Assembly (NCBI RefSeq): GCF_000759535.1
Contig: NZ_CP009455.1
Location: 1,116,001 to 1,180,000, forward strand
Direction of reading: 5' to 3'
Length of the DNA: 64,000 bases
Source of the DNA: Pseudomonas cremoricolorata
GTDB lineage: Bacteria > Pseudomonadota > Gammaproteobacteria > Pseudomonadales > Pseudomonadaceae
Part shown: positions 27,963 to 37,233 of the stretch, in pieces
Numbering within the stretch: position 1 is the stretch's first letter
Layout of the letters: each line of letters starts with the position of its first letter
Made by a program: the position numbers and the translations under genes
Notes under the pieces: model-generated
Told to the model about the DNA's origin: nothing
What the model saw: the letters and a program-made list of their open reading frames with translations, nothing else
Databases searched by the model: none

Positions 27963-28721
27963 ATGTGCCTGATCGTTTTTGCCTGGCAGCCGGGCCAGGC
28001 CCTGCCGCTGATCGTCGCGGCCAACCGTGACGAGTTCTACGCCCGCCCTACCCAGCCCCTGGCGGCGTGGCACGATGCCCCCGGCGTGCATGCCGGGCGC
28101 GACCTGCAAGCTGGCGGCAGCTGGCTCGGCGTCGCTGCCGGGGGGCGCTTTGCCGCCCTCACCAATATCCGCAACCCGGACCTTACCACCGGCCTTCGCT
28201 CGCGTGGCGAGCTGGTGGCGGGCTTCCTGCGCGGGCAGCTCAGCGCAGCACAGTATCTGGACGCGCTGGCGCCGCGCGTTGGGGAGTATGCGGGGTTCAA
28301 CCTACTGGTCGGCGACGGCCTGCACCTGGGCTACCTCAACGCGCTCCAGGCACAGCCGCGCCTGCTCGAACCGGGTGTGTATGGGTTGAGCAACGCAGCG
28401 CTCGACACGCCGTGGCCGAAATTGCACAAGGCGCGTGAAGGGTTGCGCGCCGAGTTGTCGGCGCCGCACGCGGATCGCTTGCTGGCACTGCTGGGCGATG
28501 ACCAACGCCCCGCCGACAGCGCACTGCCTGACACCGGCGTAGGCCGCGAAACCGAGCGCTTGCTGTCGAGTGTGTTTATCGCCAGCCCGCACTACGGCAC
28601 CCGTGCCAGCACCGTGCTGCTGTGCGATGCGCAAGGCAATCGCCAACTGATCGAGCGCAGTTTCGGCCCGCATGGCGGGCACTTAGGGGAGGTGGCGCTG
28701 GCCCTTGGGCCGGGCGCTTAA
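27963..28721 (+). CDS. NRDE/TANGO2-family protein
   Basis: A protein of 252 aa beginning MCLIVFAWQPG, with AANRDEFYARPT giving the Asn-Arg-Asp-Glu signature of the TANGO2/NRDE family, then GGSWLGVAAGGRFAALTN, YGLSNAALDTPWPK and FIASPHYGTRAST. The second-residue Cys after Met is conserved in Ntn-hydrolase-like proteins, and this family has been compared to that fold. A haem-handling role has been proposed for relatives. The frame is open upstream to 27759, but ATG 27963 gives the family start. Its stop overlaps the convergent ptsP stop by 4 bases. Confidence 0.85.
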   Translation: MCLIVFAWQPGQALPLIVAANRDEFYARPTQPLAAWHDAPGVHAGRDLQAGGSWLGVAAGGRFAALTNIRNPDLTTGLRSRGELVAGFLRGQLSAAQYLDALAPRVGEYAGFNLLVGDGLHLGYLNALQAQPRLLEPGVYGLSNAALDTPWPKLHKAREGLRAELSAPHADRLLALLGDDQRPADSALPDTGVGRETERLLSSVFIASPHYGTRASTVLLCDAQGNRQLIERSFGPHGGHLGEVALALGPGA

Positions 28722-30997
28722 AGCGACTTGTTGGCGCCGGGGGCGATCATCCGCGCCAGGCCGAGGTTCTTCAACGCCAGTTGCAGCGCACTGTGGATAA
28801 GTTGCGGGCTGTCATGGCTCATGGCGTCGGCGAGCAGCTCGTGGGCTTTGCTCATGTTGACCTGGCGCAGCATCCACTTGACCTTGGGCAGGTTGGTAGC
28901 GTTCATCGACAGACTGTCGAAGCCCATGGCCATGAGCAATATCGCCGCCGCCGGATCACCGGCCATTTCTCCGCAAATGCTCACCGGCTTACCTTCGCCG
29001 TGGGCGTCGCGCACCACCGTCTGCAAAGCTTGCAACACCGCCGGATGCAGGTAGTCATACAGATCGGCGACCCGCGGGTTGTTGCGATCGACCGCCAGCA
29101 AATACTGGGTCAGGTCGTTGGAGCCCACCGAGAGGAAATCGACCTGACGCGCCAGCTCGCGGGTCTGATACACCGCTGCAGGAATTTCCACCATCACCCC
29201 AACCGGCGGCATCGGCACGTCGGTGCCTTCATCGCGCACCTCGCCCCAGGCGCGGTGGATCAGGTGCAAGGCTTCTTCGAGTTCGTGGATGCCGGAAATC
29301 ATTGGCAGCAGGATGCGCAGGTTGTTCAGGCCCTCGCTGGCCTTGAGCATGGCGCGAGTCTGCACCAGGAAGATTTCCGGGTGATCGAGGGTGACGCGAA
29401 TGCCGCGCCAGCCGAGGAAGGGGTTTTCTTCCTTGATCGGGAAATACGACAGTGCCTTGTCACCGCCGATATCCAGCGTACGCATGGTCACCGGCAGCGG
29501 ATGGAAGGCTTGCAACTGCTCGCGGTAGATCGCCAGCTGTTCCTTCTCGCTGGGGAAGCGCTGGTTGATCATGAACGGTACTTCGGTGCGGTACAGCCCG
29601 ACGCCCTCGGCCCCGCGCTGCTGGGCGCGGGCGACATCGGCGAGCAGCCCGGTGTTGACCCACAGCGGCATGCGATGGCCGTCAGGGGTCACGCAGGGCA
29701 ATTCGCGCAGGGCATCGAGGCCCTGGGCCAGCTGGCGCTCCTCTTCCACCACATCGCCGTACTGTTTGCGCAGCACTTCGCTGGGGTTGGTGAAGACTTC
29801 GCCCTTGTAGCCGTCGACGATCAGCTCGATGCCATCGACCTTGGAATACGGCAGATCGACCAGGCCCATGACCGTGGGAATGCCCATGGCGCGGGCCAGG
29901 ATGGCCACGTGGGAGTTGCCCGAGCCCAGCACCGACACCAGCCCGACCAGCTTGCCCTCGGGCACTTCACCGAGCATGGCAGGGGTCAGCTCTTCGCTGA
30001 CCAGAATGGTGTTTTCCGCGTACACCAGCGCCATCGAGCGCGCTTCCTGCAAATAGGCGAGCAGGCGGCGGCCGAGGTCCTTGACGTCGGAGGCGCGCTC
30101 GCGCAGGTAGTCATCGTCCATCAGCTCGAAACGGTTGACGTGCTCGCTGACCACCTGGCGCAAGGCGCCCTGGGCCCACTGGCCGGTCTTGATCACCGCC
30201 ACCACTTCACCGCCGAGGGCGGCGTCTTCGAGCATCATCAGGTAAACGTCGAACAGTGCACGCTCTTCGGGGCGCAACTGAGTCGCCAGCTTGGCCGAGA
30301 GCTTGCGCATGTCGGCGCGTACGCCTTCCAGGGCCGCGCTGAACAGCAGCAGCTCGGCGTCGATATCCTCGACGGTCTTGTCGGGCACCACATCCAGATC
30401 GGCAGGCGGCAGCATCACCACGGCGCGGCCGACGGCGGCACCGGGCGAGCCCGGCACACCGACGAAGCGCGCTTCCTGAATGCCCTTGCCCTGGCGGTTC
30501 AGGCCGCGAATCGAGCCTGTAGCCTCGGCATGGGCGATGACCCCGGCCAGTTGCGCGCTCATGGTGACCAGGAAGGCCTCTTCGCCTTCGTCGAACTGAC
30601 GACGTTCCTTCTGCTGGATGACCAGCACGCCGACCACACGGCGGTGGTGGATGATCGGCGCGCCGAGGAAGGAGGCGTAACGTTCTTCACCGGTTTCGGC
30701 GAAGTAGCGATAACGCGGGTGGGCGGCGGCGTCTTCCAGGTTGAGCGGCTCCTCGCGGGTGCCGACCAGACCGACCAGGCCCTCGTTGGGGGCCATGCTG
30801 ACCTTGCCGATGGAGCGTTTGTTGAGACCCTCGGAGGCCATCAGCACGAAGCGATTGGTTTCCGGGTCGAGCAGATAGACCGAGCAGACCTGGCTGGCCA
30901 TGGCCTCTTTGACGCGCAAGACGATGATACCCAGCGCCGTCTTGAGATCTTTGGCGGAGTTCACTTCCTGGACGATCTTGCGCAGCGTATTGAGCAT
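28718..30997 (-). CDS. ptsP: Phosphoenolpyruvate-protein phosphotransferase PtsP (enzyme I-Ntr)
   Basis: The first enzyme of the nitrogen-related PTS, 759 aa. It passes phosphate from PEP to NPr (PtsO) and then PtsN, a regulatory chain in the cytoplasm. An N-terminal GAF domain (about 15-165) is followed by enzyme I sequence. The phospho-His is in GSGNSHVAILARAMGIPT, the PEP-binding Arg region in GLYRTEVPFM, and the active Cys in PVSICGEMAGDP. The C-terminal SVGSNDLTQYLLAVDRNN is classical. The gene lies 22 bases after rppH on the same strand, the usual rppH-ptsP operon. Confidence 0.96.
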   Translation of the reverse strand: MLNTLRKIVQEVNSAKDLKTALGIIVLRVKEAMASQVCSVYLLDPETNRFVLMASEGLNKRSIGKVSMAPNEGLVGLVGTREEPLNLEDAAAHPRYRYFAETGEERYASFLGAPIIHHRRVVGVLVIQQKERRQFDEGEEAFLVTMSAQLAGVIAHAEATGSIRGLNRQGKGIQEARFVGVPGSPGAAVGRAVVMLPPADLDVVPDKTVEDIDAELLLFSAALEGVRADMRKLSAKLATQLRPEERALFDVYLMMLEDAALGGEVVAVIKTGQWAQGALRQVVSEHVNRFELMDDDYLRERASDVKDLGRRLLAYLQEARSMALVYAENTILVSEELTPAMLGEVPEGKLVGLVSVLGSGNSHVAILARAMGIPTVMGLVDLPYSKVDGIELIVDGYKGEVFTNPSEVLRKQYGDVVEEERQLAQGLDALRELPCVTPDGHRMPLWVNTGLLADVARAQQRGAEGVGLYRTEVPFMINQRFPSEKEQLAIYREQLQAFHPLPVTMRTLDIGGDKALSYFPIKEENPFLGWRGIRVTLDHPEIFLVQTRAMLKASEGLNNLRILLPMISGIHELEEALHLIHRAWGEVRDEGTDVPMPPVGVMVEIPAAVYQTRELARQVDFLSVGSNDLTQYLLAVDRNNPRVADLYDYLHPAVLQALQTVVRDAHGEGKPVSICGEMAGDPAAAILLMAMGFDSLSMNATNLPKVKWMLRQVNMSKAHELLADAMSHDSPQLIHSALQLALKNLGLARMIAPGANKSL

Positions 30998-31019
30998 GGC
31001 TCGGGGTCGGACTCCGTGG

Positions 31020-31499
31020 TCAGTCGCGCATCAGCAAGCGCGGGGCAAGCTCTTTGAGCGCGCGGCGATAGACCTCGCGCTTGAATGTCACCACCTGGCC
31101 CAACGGATACCAGTAGCTGACCCAGCGCCAGCCGTCGAACTCCGGTTTTCCGGTCAGGTCCATACGTACTCGCTGCTCATTGGTGACCAAACGCAGCAGA
31201 AACCATTTTTGCTTCTGGCCGATACACAGCGGCTGGCTGTGTGTGCGGACCAGACGTTGGGGTAGACGATAACGCAACCAGCCGCGGGTGCAGGCAAGAA
31301 TTTCCACGTCATCGCGCTCGAGCCCCACTTCTTCATTCAGCTCGCGGTACAGGGCATCTTCCGGCGTTTCATCAGGGTTGATGCCGCCCTGGGGAAACTG
31401 CCAGGCATCCTGGTTGATCCGCCGAGCCCATAACACCTGTCCGACATCATTCGTAAGAATGATCCCGACATTGGGGCGAAAACCATCCGGGTCGATCAC
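31020..31499 (-). CDS. rppH: RNA pyrophosphohydrolase RppH
   Basis: A Nudix enzyme of 159 aa that removes pyrophosphate from 5'-triphosphate RNAs, starting mRNA decay. The Nudix box is [20 protein letters not shown] followed by VGL. The N-terminus [17 protein letters not shown] and the WRWVSYWYP stretch are diagnostic. The start is taken as GTG at 31499 because it gives the standard length; the frame stays open to 32051 without family sequence. It is followed by ptsP after 20 bases. The 206 bases upstream (31500-31705) hold no gene, only a GGTATATACC palindrome at 31664-31673. Confidence 0.94.
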   Translation of the reverse strand: MIDPDGFRPNVGIILTNDVGQVLWARRINQDAWQFPQGGINPDETPEDALYRELNEEVGLERDDVEILACTRGWLRYRLPQRLVRTHSQPLCIGQKQKWFLLRLVTNEQRVRMDLTGKPEFDGWRWVSYWYPLGQVVTFKREVYRRALKELAPRLLMRD

Positions 31500-31705
31500 G
31501 GCCGCAACCTCGAAAACGCATGTCGCCGCATTGTTCCACAAAGCTTGCAAGCGCAGCAACGCGCCCGCAGCGCATATCCGCTGCGAGTCTGGCAGGGTGT
31601 GAGCGCGCGGTATTGACCGGCGTCGTGGAACCGGTGACGCCTCGGGCGTGATGGGCCGTGTCAGGTATATACCGCCAAGGCATGACCGGGGGATGACGGC
31701 GTGAG

Positions 31706-32131
31706 TCAGACCGGCTTGGCGCCCATCAACGCAGCGATCAGCACGAAGCACAGCGCGCTGAACAGCGCCAGGGCCAAGGTCAGACGCGGCCGTGCCGAAG
31801 CGCCGCGGCGCTGGCGGTAGAGCCGCAGCAGCAGCCAGGCGGTGCTTGCCGCCGCGACGCCATAGAGCGTGCTGGAAGCCAGAAGCCAGGCCTGGCCGAG
31901 CGGCCAGCCGACCAGATGCACCAGCCACCAGCCGCTGAACGGCATGCTCAACAGGCTGAGTACGAGCAACAGCCACGCCGCCAGCAGCGGACCGCGCAGT
32001 AGGCCGGCAGCCATGGCCGCCCCCGCCTGCTGCCGCGCCCGCCAGGCCCATACGCCCAGGCCCAGGGCGCTGCCTACCGCCAGCAGGTTTGCCGCGATAT
32101 GCACGGTCTTGAGCGTTGTCAGCAGGTCCAT
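31706..32131 (-). CDS. Integral membrane protein, DUF2269-like
   Basis: A protein of 141 aa with four hydrophobic helices (about 10-28, 45-66, 79-100 and 117-137) and short Arg-rich loops on the inside. [20 protein letters not shown] and [20 protein letters not shown] fit the DUF2269 family, whose His residues could bind haem. Function unknown. It lies 28 bases after ilvA on the same strand and 206 bases before rppH, so it may be the tail of the ilvA transcript. Confidence 0.75.
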   Translation of the reverse strand: MDLLTTLKTVHIAANLLAVGSALGLGVWAWRARQQAGAAMAAGLLRGPLLAAWLLLVLSLLSMPFSGWWLVHLVGWPLGQAWLLASSTLYGVAAASTAWLLLRLYRQRRGASARPRLTLALALFSALCFVLIAALMGAKPV

Positions 32132-32159
32132 GGGTCAGCTCCGTAGAATCAGACCAAGC

Positions 32160-33674
32160 CTAGCCGAGGAACATCTGGTAGGCCGGGTTATCGGTTTCAT
32201 CCCAGTACGGGTAGCCGATCCTGGCCAGCGCCGCCGGCACCAGGTGACGCTCGTCCTCCGGTACCTGCAACCCGGCGACCACCCGGCCATCGGCTGCGCC
32301 GTGGTTACGGTAGTGGAACATCGAGATGTTCCAGCGCCCGCCGAGCTTGTCGAGGAAGTTGAACAGTGCGCCCGGACGCTCGGGGAACTCGAAACGCAGC
32401 ACGATCTCGTCATGGGCCTTGGCTGAATGGCCGCCGACCATGTGGCGGATGTGCAACTTGGCCAGTTCGTTGTCGGTCAGGTCGATGACCGGGAAGCCCT
32501 GGTCAGTCAACTGCTGGACCAAGGCTGCACGCGGATCGCTGTCGGGGTGGGTCTGCACGCCGACGAAGATGTGCGCTTCATCGGCGGTGTGCTTGCGGTA
32601 GTTGAATTCGGTGATCTGGCGCTTGCCCACCGCTTCGCAGAACGCCTTGAAGCTGCCGGGGTGCTCGGGGATGGTCACGGCGATGATCGCTTCGCGCTTT
32701 TCGCCAAGCTCGGCGCGCTCGGCCACATGGCGCAGGCGGTCGAAGTTGACGTTGGCCCCCGAATCGATGGCAACGAAGGTGTGCCCGGTGAGACCTGTGC
32801 GCTCGACGTACTTCTTGATCCCGGCCACGCCCAGGGCGCCGGCCGGTTCGGTGATCGAGCGGGTGTCGTCGTAGATGTCCTTGATCGCCGCGCAGATTTC
32901 ATCGGTGCTGACCGTGATCACTTCATCGACATGCAAACGGCAGATGTCGAAGGTGTGCTGGCCGATCTGCGCCACCGCAACACCGTCGGCGAACAGCCCG
33001 ACTTGCGGCAACACCACGCGCTCGCCCGCAGCCATGGCCGCTTGCAGGCAGTTGGAGTCGTCCGGTTCGACACCGATGACCTTGATGTCCGGGCGCAGGT
33101 ACTTCACATAGGCGGCGATGCCGGCGATCAACCCGCCGCCGCCGACCGGCACGAAGATGGCGTCCAGCCGGCCCTGGTGCTGGCGCAGGATTTCCATGGC
33201 CACGGTGCCCTGGCCGGCGATGGTGTGCGGGTCATCGTAGGGATGGATGTAGACCAGCCCGCGCTCATCGACCAGCTTCAGCGAGTAGGCCAGCGCTTCG
33301 GGGAACGAGTCGCCGTGCAACACCACCTTGCCGCCACGCGAGCGCACACCTTCGATCTTGATCTCGGGGGTGGTCTTGGGCATGACGATGGTCGCCTTGA
33401 TACCCATCTCGCGCGCCGCCAGGGCCAGGCCCTGGGCGTGGTTGCCGGCCGAGGCGGTGACCACGCCACGGGCCAGTTCCTCGGCGCTCAGTTGCGCCAG
33501 CTTGTTGTAGGCCCCGCGAATCTTGAACGAGAACACCGGCTGCAAGTCTTCGCGCTTGAGCAGAATCTGATTGCCCAGGCGCCGGCTCAGTTGCCCGGCA
33601 CTGTGCAGTGGGGTTTCGACGGCGACGTCGTAGACGCGCGAGGTGAGGATCTTCTTGACGTACTGTTCAAGCAT
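32160..33674 (-). CDS. ilvA: Threonine ammonia-lyase IlvA (biosynthetic)
   Basis: A PLP enzyme of 504 aa that deaminates threonine to 2-oxobutyrate, the committed step of isoleucine synthesis. The PLP Lys is in [12 protein letters not shown] and the glycine loop is [10 protein letters not shown]. The C-terminal third (about 325-504) holds two ACT-like regulatory domains ([29 protein letters not shown]), which mark the feedback-inhibited biosynthetic form rather than the short catabolic one. It is divergent from rpiA across 131 bases, a conserved Pseudomonas arrangement. Confidence 0.96.
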   Translation of the reverse strand: MLEQYVKKILTSRVYDVAVETPLHSAGQLSRRLGNQILLKREDLQPVFSFKIRGAYNKLAQLSAEELARGVVTASAGNHAQGLALAAREMGIKATIVMPKTTPEIKIEGVRSRGGKVVLHGDSFPEALAYSLKLVDERGLVYIHPYDDPHTIAGQGTVAMEILRQHQGRLDAIFVPVGGGGLIAGIAAYVKYLRPDIKVIGVEPDDSNCLQAAMAAGERVVLPQVGLFADGVAVAQIGQHTFDICRLHVDEVITVSTDEICAAIKDIYDDTRSITEPAGALGVAGIKKYVERTGLTGHTFVAIDSGANVNFDRLRHVAERAELGEKREAIIAVTIPEHPGSFKAFCEAVGKRQITEFNYRKHTADEAHIFVGVQTHPDSDPRAALVQQLTDQGFPVIDLTDNELAKLHIRHMVGGHSAKAHDEIVLRFEFPERPGALFNFLDKLGGRWNISMFHYRNHGAADGRVVAGLQVPEDERHLVPAALARIGYPYWDETDNPAYQMFLG

Positions 33675-33805
33675 CGGGGAAGCACACTGGGCCGCGGGAC
33701 AAGGCCTGGAAGTCTACCCCAGCGTCCCGTCGGGCGACCACAGCAATGCCGCGCGAGTCGCTATACTGGCCGCTTTTGAATCTCCCGCCCCTTTTTGGAG
33801 CCCGC

Positions 33806-34480
33806 ATGACCCAGGACCAACTCAAACAGGCCGTCGCCCAGGCCGCCGTCGACCTCATCCTGCCGAAACTCGACAAGGACAGCGTGGTTGGCGTCGGCAC
33901 AGGCTCCACGGCCAACTTCTTCATCGATGCCCTGGCTCAGCACAAGACCGCCTTCGACGGCGCCGTCGCCAGTTCCGAAGCCACGGCGGCGCGGCTCAAG
34001 GGCCACGGCATTGCCGTGTACGAACTCAACAGCGTCAACCAGCTGGAGTTCTATGTCGACGGCGCCGACGAAAGCGACGAGCACCTGAACCTGATCAAGG
34101 GTGGTGGTGCCGCACTGACCCGCGAGAAGATCGTCGCGGCCGTGGCGCAGACCTTCATCTGCATTGCCGACGCCAGCAAGCTGGTGCCGGTGCTGGGGGC
34201 CTTCCCGCTGCCGGTGGAAGTGATTCCCATGGCCCGCAGTCATGTAGCCCGCGAGCTGGTCAAGCTCGGCGGCGACCCGGTCTACCGTGAAGGCGTGGTG
34301 ACCGACAACGGCAACATCATCCTCGATGTGTACAACCTGCAGATCGCCGACCCGCGCCTGCTGGAAAGCCAGATCAACGCCATCGTCGGCGTGGTCACCA
34401 ATGGTCTGTTCGCTGCGCGTCCAGCCGACGTGCTGCTGCTGGGCACCGCTGAAGGTGTACAGACCCTCAAGGCCCGCTAA
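33806..34480 (+). CDS. rpiA: Ribose-5-phosphate isomerase A
   Basis: A protein of 224 aa that interconverts ribose-5-phosphate and ribulose-5-phosphate in the pentose phosphate pathway. Visible motifs are [15 protein letters not shown] (phosphate loop), [20 protein letters not shown] (catalytic Asp and Glu) and REKIVA. ATG 33806 with GGAG upstream gives the standard start; the open frame reaches back to 33746 without family sequence. It converges on a beta-propeller gene with 6 bases between the stops. Confidence 0.97.
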   Translation: MTQDQLKQAVAQAAVDLILPKLDKDSVVGVGTGSTANFFIDALAQHKTAFDGAVASSEATAARLKGHGIAVYELNSVNQLEFYVDGADESDEHLNLIKGGGAALTREKIVAAVAQTFICIADASKLVPVLGAFPLPVEVIPMARSHVARELVKLGGDPVYREGVVTDNGNIILDVYNLQIADPRLLESQINAIVGVVTNGLFAARPADVLLLGTAEGVQTLKAR

Positions 34481-34486
34481 GCCGCC

Positions 34487-35395
34487 TCAGGGCTGCTGCG
34501 GCTTGAATACGTAGAACAGGTTCGGCTCGCTGACCAGGTACAGCGTGCCGGCCTCGTCCATCGCCAGGCCCTCGGCCTGCGGCACGGTACGCTGCAGGCC
34601 TTGGTAGCCCTTGCGCAGCGACAGGGTACTGAGCGGCTTGCCCTCCACGCTCAGTTCCACGATCAGCCGCGACTCATCGGACAACGCCAGCAAATGCCCG
34701 CTGCGCTCATCGAACTGCAGGCTCGACAGGTCGCGCACGAACAACCGTGAGTCACGCTCGCGGTCCTGCACCACGTGCACGGCGAAGGGTTTGTCGGGCT
34801 GTTCGTTGGGGAAGCCGCGCACTTCGTAGATCATCATCGGGTCGCGCTCCTTGGCGACGAACAGGCGCTTGCCCAGCGAGTCGTAGGCCAGCCCCTCGAA
34901 GCCCTTGTTGCCATTGAAGCCGATACCCAGGGTCAACTGCTGCGCGTCACTGGCGTCCAGGGCGGTGGTGTTGTCATCGAGTTGCACCTTGATCAGCCGC
35001 TGCTGGCGCTCGTCGGTAATGACGAAGCTGCCAGGGCCGACGTACTCGACCGCCTCCGGATCGCCGAAGCCGGTCAGCGCCACCCGGCGTAGGATACGCC
35101 CATCCAGCGACAGTTCGATCAGTTCAGGGCGGGCGTTGGTGACGGTGAACAGGGTCTTGCGCTCGGGATCGTAGGTCAGCGCCGATACGTCGTCGTCCAG
35201 GCCGTCGATCACCTTGGCCTCGATGCTCACCTGGTAGCCCTGCAAGGCGATGCCCTCCTGGGCCGGTTGCCACCAGGCCTTGACGTTGAACCAGGCGCGC
35301 TCGAACAGGCGAAACTCCTGCGCCGCGGCGGCGAGCAACAGCAGACACAGACCCAGCATCGACAGCAGCAGCGGCAAGCGGAAAACACGGCGCAT
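34487..35395 (-). CDS. SdiA-regulated-like beta-propeller protein, copy 1
   Basis: A protein of about 302 aa with an N-terminal hydrophobic anchor or signal (about 5-23) and then repeating blades: DDVSALTYDPERKTLFTVTN, GDPEAVEYVGPGSFVITDER, KGFEGLAYDS, LSSLQFDERSGHLLALSDES and AEGLAMDEAGTLYLVSEPN. This matches the SdiA-regulated family (YjiK-like), predicted periplasmic propellers of unknown role. ATG 35395 is chosen; an in-frame TTG at 35413 is an alternative. A paralogue follows 59 bases upstream on the same strand. Confidence 0.82.
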   Translation of the reverse strand: MRRVFRLPLLLSMLGLCLLLLAAAAQEFRLFERAWFNVKAWWQPAQEGIALQGYQVSIEAKVIDGLDDDVSALTYDPERKTLFTVTNARPELIELSLDGRILRRVALTGFGDPEAVEYVGPGSFVITDERQQRLIKVQLDDNTTALDASDAQQLTLGIGFNGNKGFEGLAYDSLGKRLFVAKERDPMMIYEVRGFPNEQPDKPFAVHVVQDRERDSRLFVRDLSSLQFDERSGHLLALSDESRLIVELSVEGKPLSTLSLRKGYQGLQRTVPQAEGLAMDEAGTLYLVSEPNLFYVFKPQQP

Positions 35396-35454
35396 GGAAA
35401 AACGACTCGGCAATCAAAGGTGGCGCATCTAAGCACGAATAGCTGAAGCGGCGC

Positions 35455-36399
35455 TTAATGATCCGGCGCTGTCGACGGGTTTTTCTTGAAGCGGTAGAAC
35501 AGGTCTGGCTCGCTGACCATGTACAGCGTGCCCTGGTCATCCAGCGCCACGCCCTCGGCCCGGGGAATGTGCGCCGCGAGGCCGTTGAAACCGCCGAGCA
35601 AGGCCATGAAGCTGACCTGCCGACCCTCTTCGTCCAGTTCCAGCAGCAGGTGTGAGTCGGCCGACAGTGCCAGCAGGTGACCGCTGCGCGGGTCGACGGT
35701 CAGCGCCGACAAATTGCGCAGGTCGAGCTGGTCGCTGGGCAGGTGGCGCTTGTCGCCGGTGAGCGGGCCATGGCCGTTGGTGGCCCAGGTGTAGAGCTTC
35801 GGTGGACGCTCCTGGCCGATCAGCAGCCGCTGGCGGTGGGCGTCCCAGGCGATGGCTTCGAAGCCTTTGTTCTCTTCAGGCGAGGTGCCCAGGTCATAAG
35901 AGGTGAAGTCCGCGCGGTTGAGGGTCGTGGTGGTGGCGTCGAGTTTGACCAGCACCAGATCGTGCTTGCGCTCGTCGGTGATCGCGATCTGCCCGTCAGC
36001 CATGACGGCCACACCTTCAGGGTTGTCCCAGCCAAGCAGGGGAATCTTGCGCAACACCTCGCCATCGAGGCTCAGCTCGACCAGAAATGGGTGCTTGCCC
36101 ATCACCGAAAACAACGTGCGGGTCTGCGGGCTGAAGGCCAGGTCGGAGGCTTCATCATCGCCGATACCGGCCATCTGCTTGGCGTCGATGTCGACGCTGT
36201 AGTCGGGCAGCCAGACGCTTTCCAGGCGCGTGCCGGGGCTTTGCTGGCTTTCCTTGAGCCACAGCAGGCCGCGGTCGTCCCAGTGCATGAGCACGGCAAC
36301 GCCATAGAAAACCACCGCCAGCAGCGCCAGCCACACTGGCCAGCGGCGCAGGGCAGAACGTTTGGGCGGCAAGGCCAATGAAGAGGAGGAACGGGGCAT
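35455..36399 (-). CDS. SdiA-regulated-like beta-propeller protein, copy 2
   Basis: A paralogue of the preceding gene, 314 aa. It has a basic N-terminus, one TM helix (about 21-39) and blades matching copy 1 one for one: DDEASDLAFSPQTRTLFSVM, DNPEGVAVMADGQIAITDER, KGFEAIAWDAHRQRLLIGQE, LSALTVDPRSGHLLALSADS and AEGVALDDQGTLYMVSEPD. It is anchored with the propeller outside. ATG 36399 follows AGGTGA at good spacing and is preferred to two upstream in-frame ATGs. The pair looks like an old tandem duplication. Function not known; sdiA itself is not in the window. Confidence 0.82.
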   Translation of the reverse strand: MPRSSSSLALPPKRSALRRWPVWLALLAVVFYGVAVLMHWDDRGLLWLKESQQSPGTRLESVWLPDYSVDIDAKQMAGIGDDEASDLAFSPQTRTLFSVMGKHPFLVELSLDGEVLRKIPLLGWDNPEGVAVMADGQIAITDERKHDLVLVKLDATTTTLNRADFTSYDLGTSPEENKGFEAIAWDAHRQRLLIGQERPPKLYTWATNGHGPLTGDKRHLPSDQLDLRNLSALTVDPRSGHLLALSADSHLLLELDEEGRQVSFMALLGGFNGLAAHIPRAEGVALDDQGTLYMVSEPDLFYRFKKNPSTAPDH

Positions 36400-36512
36400 C
36401 GTGCGGGTCACCTGAATCATGGGCAGCCAGCGCGATGCCTGGGGCCGACCTGCAGCCCCGGTCATGCGCCTGCGCCCGGGAAAAAGACCCGGCGATTATC
36501 CACATGGGTTGT

Positions 36513-36549
36513 GAAAAAAGGGTAAAGCCCGCGCCGCTGGCGGCTGCGG
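36513..36549 (-). terminator. Candidate terminator after the FAH-family gene
   Basis: On the minus strand, CCGCAGCCGC (36548-36539) and GCGGCGCGG (36536-36528) can pair into a GC-rich stem a few bases after the stop, with a T6 run (36519-36514) some ten bases further on. The distance to the T run makes it moderate. Confidence 0.4.
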
Positions 36550-36553
36550 TGAT

Positions 36554-37219
36554 TTACAGCACCCGGCTGTCGAAACGGCTGACGCCCGGCAGTTCCAGCA
36601 CCAACTCGTCGCCGGAGTGGAACGGGCCAACGCCGGCCGGGGTGCCGGTGAGAATGACGTCACCGGCCTGCAGCGAGAACTGCGCGGCCATGTGCTGGAT
36701 GATCGGCACGATGGGGTTGAGCATCATTGCGCTGTTGCCATCCTGGCGTACTTCACCATTGATGGTCAGGCGAATCGGAATGTCATTGACGTCGGCGAAG
36801 GCGTCGGCAGACACGAACGGCGGCAGCACGCAGGCACCGTCGAAGCACTTGGCGATTTCCCATGGCAGGCCCTTGTCGCGCAGTTTGCTCTGCACATCGC
36901 GCAGGGTCAGGTCGAGCGCCGGGGCGAAGCCGGAAATGGCATCGCGCACGTCTTCTTCGCTGGCCCGGGCCGACAGCGGCTTGCCCAGCAGCACCGCGAT
37001 TTCCGCCTCGAAGTGCACCGAACCGCGATCGCTTGGGATGTTGAACCCACCTTCGGCAGGCACCACGCAACTGCCCGGCTTGATGAACAGCAGCGGCTCG
37101 GTCGGAATGGGGTTGTTCAGCTCTTTGGCATGTTCGGCGTAGTTACGCCCCACGCACACCACCTTGCCCAGTGGAAAGTGGATGCGCGTGCCGTCTACGT
37201 ATTGGTGCTGGTAATTCAT
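36554..37219 (-). CDS. Fumarylacetoacetate hydrolase-family enzyme (YcgM/FAHD1-like)
   Basis: A protein of 221 aa with the FAH fold: VVCVGRNYAEHAKELNN at the N-terminus, the metal ligands in VHFEAEIAVLLGK and the later DLTLRDVQ, and VILTGTPAGVG near the end. Small members of this size act as acylpyruvate hydrolases or oxaloacetate decarboxylases/tautomerases. The gene lies 14 bases after D-2-hydroxyglutarate dehydrogenase and is very probably co-transcribed, which hints at handling of 2-oxo acid side products. Exact substrate not readable. Confidence 0.88.
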   Translation of the reverse strand: MNYQHQYVDGTRIHFPLGKVVCVGRNYAEHAKELNNPIPTEPLLFIKPGSCVVPAEGGFNIPSDRGSVHFEAEIAVLLGKPLSARASEEDVRDAISGFAPALDLTLRDVQSKLRDKGLPWEIAKCFDGACVLPPFVSADAFADVNDIPIRLTINGEVRQDGNSAMMLNPIVPIIQHMAAQFSLQAGDVILTGTPAGVGPFHSGDELVLELPGVSRFDSRVL

Positions 37220-37233
37220 GGCCGATTCCTTTG

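Noticed and set aside
28622..31057. Long open frame (811 codons) opposite ptsP
   Set aside because: It is a shadow of the high-GC ptsP gene: the sequence is His/Gln/Val-rich with no family motifs, while the minus strand gives textbook PtsP.
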